Of a DNA stretch of 50,216 bases, positions 42,632 through 50,216 are shown one piece after another. The notes under the pieces are model-generated. The model did no database searches and was not told the origin of the DNA. It worked only from the letters and a program-made list of their open reading frames with translations. Both the position numbers and the translations under genes were made by a program. Numbering within the stretch: position 1 is the stretch's first letter; every line of letters begins with the position of its first letter. Origin of the DNA: an uncultured Pseudomonadota bacterium (GTDB taxonomy: Bacteria; Bdellovibrionota_B; Oligoflexia; Oligoflexales; CAIYRB01); contig CAIWTN010000150.1 in assembly GCA_903915625.1 (NCBI GenBank), forward strand, positions 1 to 50,216, in the 5' to 3' direction.

Positions 42632-43822
42632 GTGGCTAATATTCTTATACTATCAGCACTACAGATATTCCCACCGGTTTCCGGAGGCAACTACAGAACG
42701 GCTATGATCGCGGAGGGCCTAGCGACGTATGGCCATTCTGTGCGCATCCATTCTCTACTTGGACGTAAACACGACATGCTCCGAGGCAAACCACAGGGAA
42801 TTGCCTATATCAGCGAAAAAATACTCGAATTTGTGCAGCGATCAAAGTGGCTCTGGGTAGAGGCAATGGTCTCCTACAAACGAAATCGGCCGCCATTCTG
42901 GGCAACCAAAGCACTGAATAATCCAACTATTCACCTTAAGTCAGATGCTGAATGGGCAGACACTATTATCTTCGATTTCCCTTTCTCGTTTTGCGAGATC
43001 GCTCAATCAAATCAACTAAAGATACTCAATACGCACAATATTGAGGAGAATATATTTAATGCTCTTGATGATCGACAAAAGAATACTTCGAACAAGGTAG
43101 CCCAGCAAGAAATCCAAGCCATCAACAAAGTTAATCTTGTTTGTTGCGCATCAGTTGAGGAATCGACACATTTCTCTGCATTGGCCCCAAATCAACGATT
43201 TATCGTAATACCTAACTGCGTAGACAGAAGGCGTTTTCACGACCTTTCTATTCAAAGGGAAACAGTCCGCCATCAACTCGGTATTAATGCACAAACCAGA
43301 GCTTTGCTATTTCCAGCCAGTCGTTATGCACCAAATCAAGAAGGATTTGATTTCCTCTCTAACTTCGCCGAGAGAAATTCTGATCTACTCGAAGAACTCG
43401 ATCTGACTTTCGTCGTCACCGGAAGCGTTACAAAGAAACCACTAAAATCCGGACGTCTAATAGCAACTGGCCCAGTACCAGAGATCGAACCGTACTTCGG
43501 AGTCGCAGACTGGGGACTTAATCCCATTTTCAAGGGATCGGGCACCAGCATAAAGGTCGCTGAAATGATCGCAGCTGAATTGCCGCTGCTTACCACAGCA
43601 GTCGGAGCGCGCGGTTTTGACCTAACCAATCAAGAGGACGTAATTTTTTTCGACCGCGAAACATTCGCTGAAACGTTAAAAAAATTGCCTATTAATCACC
43701 AACATCTGAGGAAGATGACTTCCCAAGCAGCAGTTAAAAACGCGAGATACTTCGACCCTCATTTGGCCGTAGAGTCCCTACATCAGGCGATTGATCGCTC
43801 GTTCCGAATAGTGCCCCGTTAA
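42632..43822 (+). CDS. GT4-like glycosyltransferase
   Basis: This 396-residue protein starts with GTG, with CAGGA 6 bases before it. It has a GT-B layout: an N-terminal domain opening with ANILILSALQIFPPVSGGNY and a C-terminal domain with LFPASRYAPNQEGFDFL, the nucleotide-sugar region FKGSGTSIKVAEMIAAELPLL and TTAVGARGFD, which fits the GT4 signature only loosely. No signal peptide or membrane helix. Donor and acceptor are unknown. It is divergent from the WecG-type gene and lies upstream of the carrier-protein cluster, with a 178-base gap that probably holds the cluster's promoter. Confidence 0.82.
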   Translation: MANILILSALQIFPPVSGGNYRTAMIAEGLATYGHSVRIHSLLGRKHDMLRGKPQGIAYISEKILEFVQRSKWLWVEAMVSYKRNRPPFWATKALNNPTIHLKSDAEWADTIIFDFPFSFCEIAQSNQLKILNTHNIEENIFNALDDRQKNTSNKVAQQEIQAINKVNLVCCASVEESTHFSALAPNQRFIVIPNCVDRRRFHDLSIQRETVRHQLGINAQTRALLFPASRYAPNQEGFDFLSNFAERNSDLLEELDLTFVVTGSVTKKPLKSGRLIATGPVPEIEPYFGVADWGLNPIFKGSGTSIKVAEMIAAELPLLTTAVGARGFDLTNQEDVIFFDRETFAETLKKLPINHQHLRKMTSQAAVKNARYFDPHLAVESLHQAIDRSFRIVPR

Positions 43823-44000
43823 TCTAGAATGAAATTTTCTATTCGGGTTTAAATTAACGAAAAAATTGGCGTATTTAGACATACTTTAACAACGATAAAA
43901 ACAGTTAGATCACAGTTCCTAGTGTGAAATGTTACTATTAAAGAAGCCACTTACCGCCGAAAATTTTCCCCGCTAAGAAGTGTAACTTCCATTGATAAAA

Positions 44001-44435
44001 ATGCTCCGAAAACTGCTGACCATAGCGGTAACTCCCCGAGTTGCGGTTGGTTCAGATATTGTCTGGGTTCCTGACATTAGGGAATCAGTTCAGCAATTCG
44101 GGGAACGCTATCTGAGGTTCATTTTCACAGAAAAAGAGATCGCGAACTGCACGAGAAACAAAGAAGACATTTCTTGTTGGGGATTAGCCGCCCGCTTTGC
44201 AGCCAAGGAGGCTACTATGAAATTGTTACGGCCCGACCGCGACCAACTTCTACCGTGGCGGTCCATCGAAGTAGTGCAGAGTCTAAATGGGGCTGTAAAT
44301 ATAAAGCTGCATGAACCCGCTTCCCGAATGGCGGATGCCGCCGGTATCGACCAGATAACCTTGAGTATGAGTCATGAACGCGACTACGCAACCGCGGTAG
44401 TCGTCGGTATCGGCAAAGCCACCTACCAACAGTAA
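44001..44435 (+). CDS. acpS: AcpS-type holo-acyl-carrier-protein synthase
   Basis: This 144-residue protein is a phosphopantetheinyl transferase of the AcpS type, which moves the 4'-phosphopantetheine arm from CoA to a serine of a carrier protein. Motifs VGSDIVWVPDI, FTEKEI and AARFAAKEATMKLL are present, including the magnesium-binding Asp and Glu. I chose ATG at 44001; a TTG at 43992 in frame is also possible. It lies 64 bases upstream of a carrier-protein gene. It may be the cell's general AcpS or a dedicated enzyme of this cluster. The 178-base upstream gap is AT-rich and likely holds the promoter, but I see no clear -35/-10 pair. Confidence 0.88.
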   Translation: MLRKLLTIAVTPRVAVGSDIVWVPDIRESVQQFGERYLRFIFTEKEIANCTRNKEDISCWGLAARFAAKEATMKLLRPDRDQLLPWRSIEVVQSLNGAVNIKLHEPASRMADAAGIDQITLSMSHERDYATAVVVGIGKATYQQ

Positions 44436-44499
44436 TTAACATCCACTAGGGACAATTAGCGTTTAATACAAAAAAATTCCCAAATTAAGGAGTGGAAAC

Positions 44500-44739
44500 A
44501 TGGAAGGAAAGATTCGGCAAATCCTAAAAGACCATGGGCGGCTTTCCGTCGATACGACCACTCTGGGCGTTGATTCTGACCTTTACCAGGCAGGTATGAC
44601 TTCTCATGCAAGCGTAAACGTTATGTTGGCGTTAGAGGGAGAATTCGATATTGAATTTCCTGATCGCATGCTCAAGCGAAGCGTCTTTGAAAGCATCTCA
44701 GCAATTCAGACTGCAATTTCAGAGCTAAAAACTAACTAG
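44500..44739 (+). CDS. Stand-alone carrier protein
   Basis: This 79-residue acidic protein has the acyl-carrier fold: DLYQAGMTSHASVNVMLALE with the phosphopantetheine-accepting Ser35, then FDIEFPDRML and a final helix with FESISAIQTAI. The usual DSL motif is replaced by TSH, as in carrier proteins paired with amino acid:[carrier protein] ligases. A GGAG ribosome-binding site lies about 8 bases before the ATG. In this cluster it should receive an amino acid as a thioester. It is distinct from the fatty-acid ACP by sequence and neighbourhood. Confidence 0.88.
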   Translation: MEGKIRQILKDHGRLSVDTTTLGVDSDLYQAGMTSHASVNVMLALEGEFDIEFPDRMLKRSVFESISAIQTAISELKTN

Positions 44740-44796
44740 ACAATCATATCCAGTGCAATAAGACCTATTAATTCACCATCAGCGGAGACTGATGCC

Positions 44797-45966
44797 TTGA
44801 CGAAATCCGCGACGTCATCATTGATAGAAATCGCTCGCAGCATTGGTCAGAACATTGCCGGACCTGCGGCTAATGACGTCGACGAAAAGGCCAGATTTCC
44901 GATCGAAGCACTAAATGCAATGAAAGAGCAAAGCCTACTTAGTGCCTACATACCCCAATACCTAGGCGGAGCGGGTGCAAGTCTCAGAGATCTCGCTATG
45001 ATCTCAGAAGAACTAGGCCGTCACTGCGGCGCCACTGCGATGATCTTTGCCATGCATCAAATCCAGGTAGCTTGCATCGTACATCATGCAGTCGACCGGG
45101 AGTATTTTAGAAATTATCTAAGCGACCTGGTTCACAATCAGCATCTAATCGGATCAGTCACCTCTGAATTGGGGGTGGGGGGCGAGATGCGATCAAGCAT
45201 CTGCGCCATCGAGGAGGAGGCTGAAAATTTTATCCTAGTGAAGGACAGCACCACTAGCTCTTATGGAGCCTACGCCGACGATCTTTTAGTTACAGCGAGA
45301 AAGTCGCCTTCATCACCTGCAAACGATCAGGTGCTCGTGCTGGTAAAAAAGGGCGATTTCACAATGGCCCAAAACGGCAACTGGAACCCCATGGGTATGC
45401 GGGGAACTTGCAGCGCTCCGTTCAAATTAACGTCAAAGGGGAACATCGACCAGATATTGAAAGTCCCTTTTTCAACAATTTCCAGCCACACCATGGTTCC
45501 GGTTTCACACTTTGTCTGGGCGGGCACATGGGTAGGCACAGCCCGAGCTGCTGTCAGCAAGGCGCGCGCATTTGTCCGAGGTCAGGCCCGCGCAAAGCCG
45601 GGGACTGTGCCACCTACAGCCTTGCGGTTAGCTGAAGTAGTGCCTCTACTCCAACTGCTAAGAACCTCAACCGATGCCTTACTAAGCGAATACGAACGCT
45701 TAATTTCATCATATCCACCGAGTGAAGAACTTTCATCTATTTCATACGCCTTAAAACTAAATAATCTCAAACTTTCTGGATCAGAACTTATTGTAGAAAT
45801 CGCCAACCGCGCCCTAAATATTTGCGGTGTAGCTGGCTACAAAAACGACTCAAAGTTTTCTCTTGGTCGAGTTCTTCGCGATGCTCACGCGGCTGCTCTG
45901 ATGGTCGGAAATGACCGCATACTTCATACCAATGCTGGGATGCTTCTAGTTTTAAAAGACGACTAA
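44797..45966 (+). CDS. Acyl-CoA dehydrogenase-like flavoprotein
   Basis: This 389-residue protein starts with TTG, preceded by a CGGAG site. It follows the acyl-CoA dehydrogenase layout: helical N-terminal domain (about 1-115), beta domain (about 120-230; GSVTSELGVGGEMRSS replaces the usual T-E-x-x-x-GS form) and C-terminal helices (about 240-389). At the end, where dehydrogenases have the catalytic Glu in YEGT, it reads LMVGNDRILHTNA, so that Glu is missing. It is likely FAD-dependent and may act on an aminoacyl-carrier-protein thioester, as do PltE and RedW on prolyl thioesters, or as an oxygenase of the DszC type. It lies between the carrier protein and the ligase that charges it. Confidence 0.85.
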   Translation: MTKSATSSLIEIARSIGQNIAGPAANDVDEKARFPIEALNAMKEQSLLSAYIPQYLGGAGASLRDLAMISEELGRHCGATAMIFAMHQIQVACIVHHAVDREYFRNYLSDLVHNQHLIGSVTSELGVGGEMRSSICAIEEEAENFILVKDSTTSSYGAYADDLLVTARKSPSSPANDQVLVLVKKGDFTMAQNGNWNPMGMRGTCSAPFKLTSKGNIDQILKVPFSTISSHTMVPVSHFVWAGTWVGTARAAVSKARAFVRGQARAKPGTVPPTALRLAEVVPLLQLLRTSTDALLSEYERLISSYPPSEELSSISYALKLNNLKLSGSELIVEIANRALNICGVAGYKNDSKFSLGRVLRDAHAAALMVGNDRILHTNAGMLLVLKDD

Positions 45967-45988
45967 AAAGTTACGAGGTAATGAATTC

Positions 45989-46900
45989 ATGACTCCAGAG
46001 TTCTCTTCAAAAAGCCTTTACGACGACCTAGTGAAATTTGGACACATCATCCCAGTCGGTGTACCAGGTATTTTCGGACGCGGCGCGATATTTGAAGATA
46101 TTCTGACTCGCTTCGAAGCAGCTGTAGGCCGACTTGCTGCGAGTGACCATGCAACCAAGGTACACTTCCCCCCCTGCATCAATCGGCAGATACTTCAAAA
46201 AAGTCTCTATATTGACTCCTTCCCGCAACTGAGTGGAACTGTATTTAGCTTTACTGGAAACGACGCTGCTCATCGCGAACTTAGCAGCCGCCTGAAAGAT
46301 GACAAGCCATGGGGCGATTTGCAGACGATGACTGATTGCTGCCTAACTCCAGCAGCTTGCTACCCAGTATATCCAACGTTCACCGGTACTCTTCCGACTG
46401 ATGGCGCGCTAGTTGACGTTCAGAACTGGGTATTTCGCCATGAACCGTCTGACGAACCGACCCGAATGCAGGCCTTTCGAGTTCACGAGTATGTCCGTCT
46501 AGGGACCACAGATGTCGTAGTAGCCTGGCGCGACCTGTGGCTTCAACGTGGACTGGATATCCTTCTCTCGCTGGGGCTAGCGGTTAAGGCAGAAGTAGCG
46601 ACCGACCCATTCTTTGGTCGTGGAGGGCGAATGCTCGCGGCAAACCAGCGTGAGCAAAAACTAAAATTTGAGGTTGTTTGCCCGGTCATATCAGCCGAGA
46701 AGCCTACGGCACTTTGCTCTTTCAATTATCACCAGGATAAATTCGGCACCATCTTCAACATCAAAACGTCAACGGGCGAAACAGCTGACACAGCTTGCCT
46801 CGGATTTGGCCTCGAACGAATCGTCATGGCACTACTCAAAACTCACGGCATGGATCCGGGTAGTTGGCCAAAACCGGTGCGCGAGGTCCTCTGGACATGA
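45989..46900 (+). CDS. Amino acid:[carrier protein] ligase (class II aaRS-like)
   Basis: This 303-residue protein is related to the catalytic core of atypical seryl-tRNA synthetases but has no tRNA-binding domain. It matches the amino acid:[carrier protein] ligases described from Bradyrhizobium and Agrobacterium, which activate glycine or alanine and attach it to the phosphopantetheine arm of a carrier protein. Class II motif 2 (FRVHEYVRLGTTD, about 163-175) and motif 3 (LGFGLERIVMAL, about 271-282) are visible. The three likely zinc ligands are Cys124 (PAACYP), Glu167 and Cys270. The ligand set indicates amino-acid rather than serine-tRNA chemistry. Its stop overlaps the next start by 4 bases. 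The amino acid used cannot be read from sequence. Confidence 0.9.
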   Translation: MTPEFSSKSLYDDLVKFGHIIPVGVPGIFGRGAIFEDILTRFEAAVGRLAASDHATKVHFPPCINRQILQKSLYIDSFPQLSGTVFSFTGNDAAHRELSSRLKDDKPWGDLQTMTDCCLTPAACYPVYPTFTGTLPTDGALVDVQNWVFRHEPSDEPTRMQAFRVHEYVRLGTTDVVVAWRDLWLQRGLDILLSLGLAVKAEVATDPFFGRGGRMLAANQREQKLKFEVVCPVISAEKPTALCSFNYHQDKFGTIFNIKTSTGETADTACLGFGLERIVMALLKTHGMDPGSWPKPVREVLWT

Positions 46901-47877
46901 GCACTTACTGCTTCAGCTCAATAAATCCACAGAACTACGTGCCACACGAGCTTCATCGCCTCGAACGGGCATGGACAGAGACAAACTGCTATGTAGATGT
47001 CTGGATTGAGATTCTCAATACAAAGGGATTGGACCCAGCGGCTTGTCTATCGATGGTGCTGGCCGTTGATTTTGACGGAGATCAGTGGACTTTTTTCAAA
47101 CCACCACATGAGGATCTCTTCGAACTTTATGGAGTTGATGTCCAGGAACTAAACGTCTGGCGAACGTTGATCGAGAACACTATTGAACAGCTTAGCCGAG
47201 GTCGCTTGGTACTAGCAGAGACTGACGCTTTTTATTTACCAGACACTTCTGGAACGGATTACCGGACAAAGCACACAAAGACCACCATCGGAATCCAGGA
47301 AATCGATCTCAAAAATCAAACCCTGGGTTACTTTCACAATGCCGGTTACTACCGCTTGTCTGGCGAAGACTTCGTTAAATTGTTACGGATTGACTCACCT
47401 AACGACCCAACACACATGCCGTTTTTCGCGGAGTTCATCCGCTTCGATCGACTTACTCATCGGAACTCAAAGGAACTAGCCGCGATTTCAAAAACCCTGG
47501 CGAAGAAGCACTGGGAGCGACGACCCCGCACCAATCCGATCCGCCAATTCACACCGCGCTTCTTACGTGACGTGGAGGCACTAAAGGCCGAGGGCCTTGC
47601 CAGTTTCCACGCATATGCATTCGCAACATTAAGGCAAATCGGTGCAGCTTTTGAATTAGCTGGATACTACTTATCTTGGTTAGGACAGCACGGGCAGCTT
47701 AGTCACACAGGAATGGTGCTTGAAAGTGAGCGCATCTCGACGACTACCAAATCGCTATTAATGAAAACAGCCAGAGCCGTCAATACCAAGCGCGAAGTTG
47801 AACTAACACCCATGCTTGATGAGCTTTCCATCAGCTGGGACTCACTGATGATCGCTTTACATCAAGAATTCACTTAA
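46897..47877 (+). CDS. DUF1839-family protein
   Basis: This 326-residue protein is a DUF1839 family member, a family found next to amino acid:[carrier protein] ligases. The ATG at 46897 overlaps the ligase stop by 4 bases and is the likely start. Visible sequence: NPQNYVPHELHRLERAWTET near the N-terminus, DFDGDQWTFFKPPHEDLFEL, then DTSGTDYRTKHTKTTIGIQ. No signal peptide, membrane helix or cofactor motif is evident. The conserved context suggests it handles the aminoacyl-carrier product, for example by transferring it to an acceptor, but this is inference only. Its stop overlaps the next gene's ATG by one base (TAATG). Confidence 0.85.
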   Translation: MSTYCFSSINPQNYVPHELHRLERAWTETNCYVDVWIEILNTKGLDPAACLSMVLAVDFDGDQWTFFKPPHEDLFELYGVDVQELNVWRTLIENTIEQLSRGRLVLAETDAFYLPDTSGTDYRTKHTKTTIGIQEIDLKNQTLGYFHNAGYYRLSGEDFVKLLRIDSPNDPTHMPFFAEFIRFDRLTHRNSKELAAISKTLAKKHWERRPRTNPIRQFTPRFLRDVEALKAEGLASFHAYAFATLRQIGAAFELAGYYLSWLGQHGQLSHTGMVLESERISTTTKSLLMKTARAVNTKREVELTPMLDELSISWDSLMIALHQEFT

Positions 47878-50216
47878 TGCCCATCAAGATGCAGCCCAAA
47901 AGTTGTATACAAACGCCGGTGGACTCTGGCTGGGATTATGTGTCGCTTGTGCCGAATCAAGCACTTATTCCAACCGACCTCGCGAATCTGCCCCTGACTT
48001 GGCAACCAGCAGTTGTACCCGGAACCGTTGCTGGTAGCCATCAGGCTACAGGCATCTTCAAATTCGGCGAACTAAACTACGATGAGCAAGATTATTGGTA
48101 TCGATGTCAGATCACGTTACCAAGGGCCGAATTTGTCGCACTTTACTTCGGCGGCTTAGCCACGCTGGCCGAGGTCTACTGGAATGACGAGCTCATTTTA
48201 AGCTCAAACAATATGTTTCAAAGTCACTGGGTCGACATGACCTACAAGCAGAAGTTCGGCATTCTTCATATTAGATTTCGCTCCTTAAAAACCGAGCTAG
48301 TGGTTAAGAGGCCGCGCCCCCGCTGGCGGACTCGCTTGGTCGATCAACAGCAACTACGGTGGCTGCGAACTACTTTGCTGGGCCGGATCGCACCATGGTC
48401 ACCTCCTGTTGCTCCGGTTGGTCCGTTTCGAGGGATCAGCATTTACAGCGGTGATAAAGTCTTTGTCAAACAGTCGCAGGTTAGCGCAAGCCTGGATGGC
48501 TCTAGAGGAGTCATACACACCTCTATTACCTTACAAATGCTAGGCAATGGCTTTTTGACTAAGGCAACCCTACGAGCAGGATCCAATAGTGAGCTCATCC
48601 AATTCACTGACATTGGTGATGGACTTTTCCGCACCGAATGCAGCGTGCATATCGAGAATCCGCCATTGTGGTGGCCACACACCCACGGGACGCCAGCTTT
48701 AATAGATGTGAGTTTAGAGCTTGAAGGGAGTGACTTCACCACAGTGTTAGAGCTAGGAAGGACTGGATTCCGTTCAGTTGATGTCGATCAGCAACAGGGC
48801 AGCTTTACCATCATTGTGAATAACATCCCAATTTTTTGCCGTGGCGCATGTTGGACACCTACCGACGTAATCGCGCTAAGTGCAGACAGCAAGTCTATGC
48901 GAGCCACACTACTTGCCGCTAGAAACGCTGGCATGAACATGCTCCGCATCTTTGGCTCCATGTTGTACGAATCTGATGAATTTTACAAAACCTGCGATGA
49001 ACTCGGCATCATGGTCTGGCAGGACTTCATGTTCTCGAACATGGATTATCCATTAACGGACACAAACTTTCTTGCATCAGTTGTAGAGGAAGTTAAGCAA
49101 TTCACCAGCAGAACACAGCTATCTCCCTGTATCACAGTATTTTGTGGAAATAGTGATGTTGAGCAACAAACATCAATGCTTGGCCTACCCAAAGAACTCT
49201 GGCGTGATCTCTTCTTTGCCGAAACATTACCGGAACTCATCAAATCATTGCGAGCTGATACGATTTACTGCCCTTCTAGCCCAAGTGGAGGCGACGTACC
49301 TTTTCAGGTGGACACCTCGATTTCGCATTATTACGGAGTAGGTGCCTATATGAGGCCCTTGAGTGACGCCAGACTGAGTGGCGTCCGCTTCGCGGCGGAA
49401 TGTCTGGGTTTTGCGAATATTCCGGAGGAATCTACGATAAATGGATTTCTCAAAGACGGCGAGGCACCTGTTCATCATCCGGCGTGGAAATCTCGGGTAC
49501 CGCGCGATGGCGGTGCGGGTTGGGATTTTGATGATATCCGTGATCACTACACCCGAGAGATCTTCTCAGTTGACCCAGCTAAACTCCGTTATTCCGACAT
49601 GACCCGATACCTTGCTCTGTCTCGTGTCAGTAGCGGGGAGGTAATGGCTCGCACTATCGGTGAGTGGCGCCGAGTCGGCTCTAGCTGCCAAGGAGCGATC
49701 ATTTGGTGGTTACGCGACCTCTGGCCTGGCGCAGGATGGGGTCTGATAGATGCAAATGACACACCAAAAGCCGCTTATTATTACTGCAAGCGAGCCATGG
49801 CTCCCGTGGCTCTGGTGATCACTGACGAGGGTCTGAACGGACTTGAAATCCATGCAATTAACGAAACCTCAGAGGATATCCATGGGGTCCTGAACCTATC
49901 CTTCTACCGAGATGATTCAGTCCGCACAACTCACGCCAAAACCCAACTCCTAATTCCCGCACGAAACAAAATCAAACTAAAAGCCGATGCAATCATCGGT
50001 CATTTTATCGATACTGCCTACGCGTATCGTTTCGGTCCACCGAATCACCATATTGTTACGGCGAACATTCAAGGTCCTTCGAATGACGTTCCAATCTGTG
50101 AAGCTTTTAATTTTCCTCTTGGTTTGGCTCTCAGACAAGACAGTGACCTTGGACTTAGTGCTATCGTTTCTCAACGGCTTGATGGCTCATGGCAATTGGA
50201 TCTACACACACTTAGA
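47877..50216 (+). CDS. GH2 family beta-mannosidase-like protein (runs off the right edge)
   Basis: The frame is open for 780 codons from ATG 47877 to the window end with no stop. The first part is a GH2 sugar-binding domain (WQPAVVPGTVAGSH, DYWYRCQITLP, YFGGLATLAEVYWN); then an immunoglobulin-like domain (about 200-300); then the TIM barrel with FCRGACWTPTDVIA, ARNAGMNMLRIFG and IMVWQDFMFSNMDYP. The acid/base loop reads CGNSDVEQ (Asp427, Glu429) where beta-mannosidases have GNNE. The likely nucleophile is Glu508 in FAAECLGF. There is no signal peptide, so it should be cytoplasmic, unlike a scavenging hydrolase. It is translationally coupled to the DUF1839 gene and is the last gene seen in the cluster. 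Confidence 0.86.
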   Translation, partial: MPIKMQPKSCIQTPVDSGWDYVSLVPNQALIPTDLANLPLTWQPAVVPGTVAGSHQATGIFKFGELNYDEQDYWYRCQITLPRAEFVALYFGGLATLAEVYWNDELILSSNNMFQSHWVDMTYKQKFGILHIRFRSLKTELVVKRPRPRWRTRLVDQQQLRWLRTTLLGRIAPWSPPVAPVGPFRGISIYSGDKVFVKQSQVSASLDGSRGVIHTSITLQMLGNGFLTKATLRAGSNSELIQFTDIGDGLFRTECSVHIENPPLWWPHTHGTPALIDVSLELEGSDFTTVLELGRTGFRSVDVDQQQGSFTIIVNNIPIFCRGACWTPTDVIALSADSKSMRATLLAARNAGMNMLRIFGSMLYESDEFYKTCDELGIMVWQDFMFSNMDYPLTDTNFLASVVEEVKQFTSRTQLSPCITVFCGNSDVEQQTSMLGLPKELWRDLFFAETLPELIKSLRADTIYCPSSPSGGDVPFQVDTSISHYYGVGAYMRPLSDARLSGVRFAAECLGFANIPEESTINGFLKDGEAPVHHPAWKSRVPRDGGAGWDFDDIRDHYTREIFSVDPAKLRYSDMTRYLALSRVSSGEVMARTIGEWRRVGSSCQGAIIWWLRDLWPGAGWGLIDANDTPKAAYYYCKRAMAPVALVITDEGLNGLEIHAINETSEDIHGVLNLSFYRDDSVRTTHAKTQLLIPARNKIKLKADAIIGHFIDTAYAYRFGPPNHHIVTANIQGPSNDVPICEAFNFPLGLALRQDSDLGLSAIVSQRLDGSWQLDLHTLR

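Overview
The window looks like chromosomal DNA of a Gram-negative bacterium of medium GC content. It carries an LptF/G-type permease, several outer-membrane beta-barrels, a lipoprotein-sorting-type ABC exporter and many CxxCH cytochromes. The double-GYF protein, frequent TTG/GTG starts and the mix of housekeeping and multihaem genes would fit Bdellovibrionota/Oligoflexia or another former deltaproteobacterial lineage. That placement is an impression from gene content, not a measured result.

Layout. Positions 1-2904 (minus): a polysaccharide operon tail with a GT4 glycosyltransferase, a polyprenyl-phosphate sugar-phosphate transferase and the start of an LptF/G permease, all overlapping. A divergent sigma-54 activator lies at 3191-4408. 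Positions 4438-8992 (minus): the translation operon rpsB-tsf-pyrH-frr with an amidase at its end and a candidate attenuator between rpsB and tsf. Positions 9116-13969: a yceD-like gene (minus), then a double-GYF protein, rpmF, fabD and a MetB-like enzyme (plus). Positions 13984-16946 (minus): a CBS protein, a two-receiver/TPR protein, a Cys/His-rich protein and tRNA-Leu(UAA). Positions 17198-19364: a beta-barrel gene and a decayed stretch with a SulP transporter remnant. Positions 19628-21513 (plus): a small exported protein overlapping an M28 aminopeptidase.

Positions 21524-35342 (minus) are a long co-directional run: alpha/beta hydrolase, DUF4175-like protein, small helical protein, membrane Fe-S oxidoreductase, an M16 protease pair (one active, one lacking the zinc motif), a LolD/MacB-type ABC exporter with two permeases, and a LolA-like protein. 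Positions 35439-41680 (minus) encode a compact four-gene electron-transfer operon: a membrane-anchored FAD/Fe-S oxidoreductase, a tetrahaem lipoprotein, an outer-membrane beta-barrel and a secreted cytochrome with 36 CxxCH motifs. The simplest reading is an electron conduit across the cell envelope.

The right end (41773-50216) holds a WecG-type and a GT4-type glycosyltransferase, then a plus-strand cluster: AcpS-type phosphopantetheinyl transferase, stand-alone carrier protein, acyl-CoA-dehydrogenase-like flavoprotein, amino acid:[carrier protein] ligase (a class II aminoacyl-tRNA synthetase relative), a DUF1839 protein and a GH2 beta-mannosidase-like enzyme that runs off the window. Together these suggest an amino acid loaded on a carrier protein, possibly oxidised there, and delivered to an unknown, perhaps carbohydrate, acceptor. 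This cluster and the 36-haem conduit are the two most interesting systems here. No IS elements, CRISPR arrays, rRNAs or phage genes were seen.
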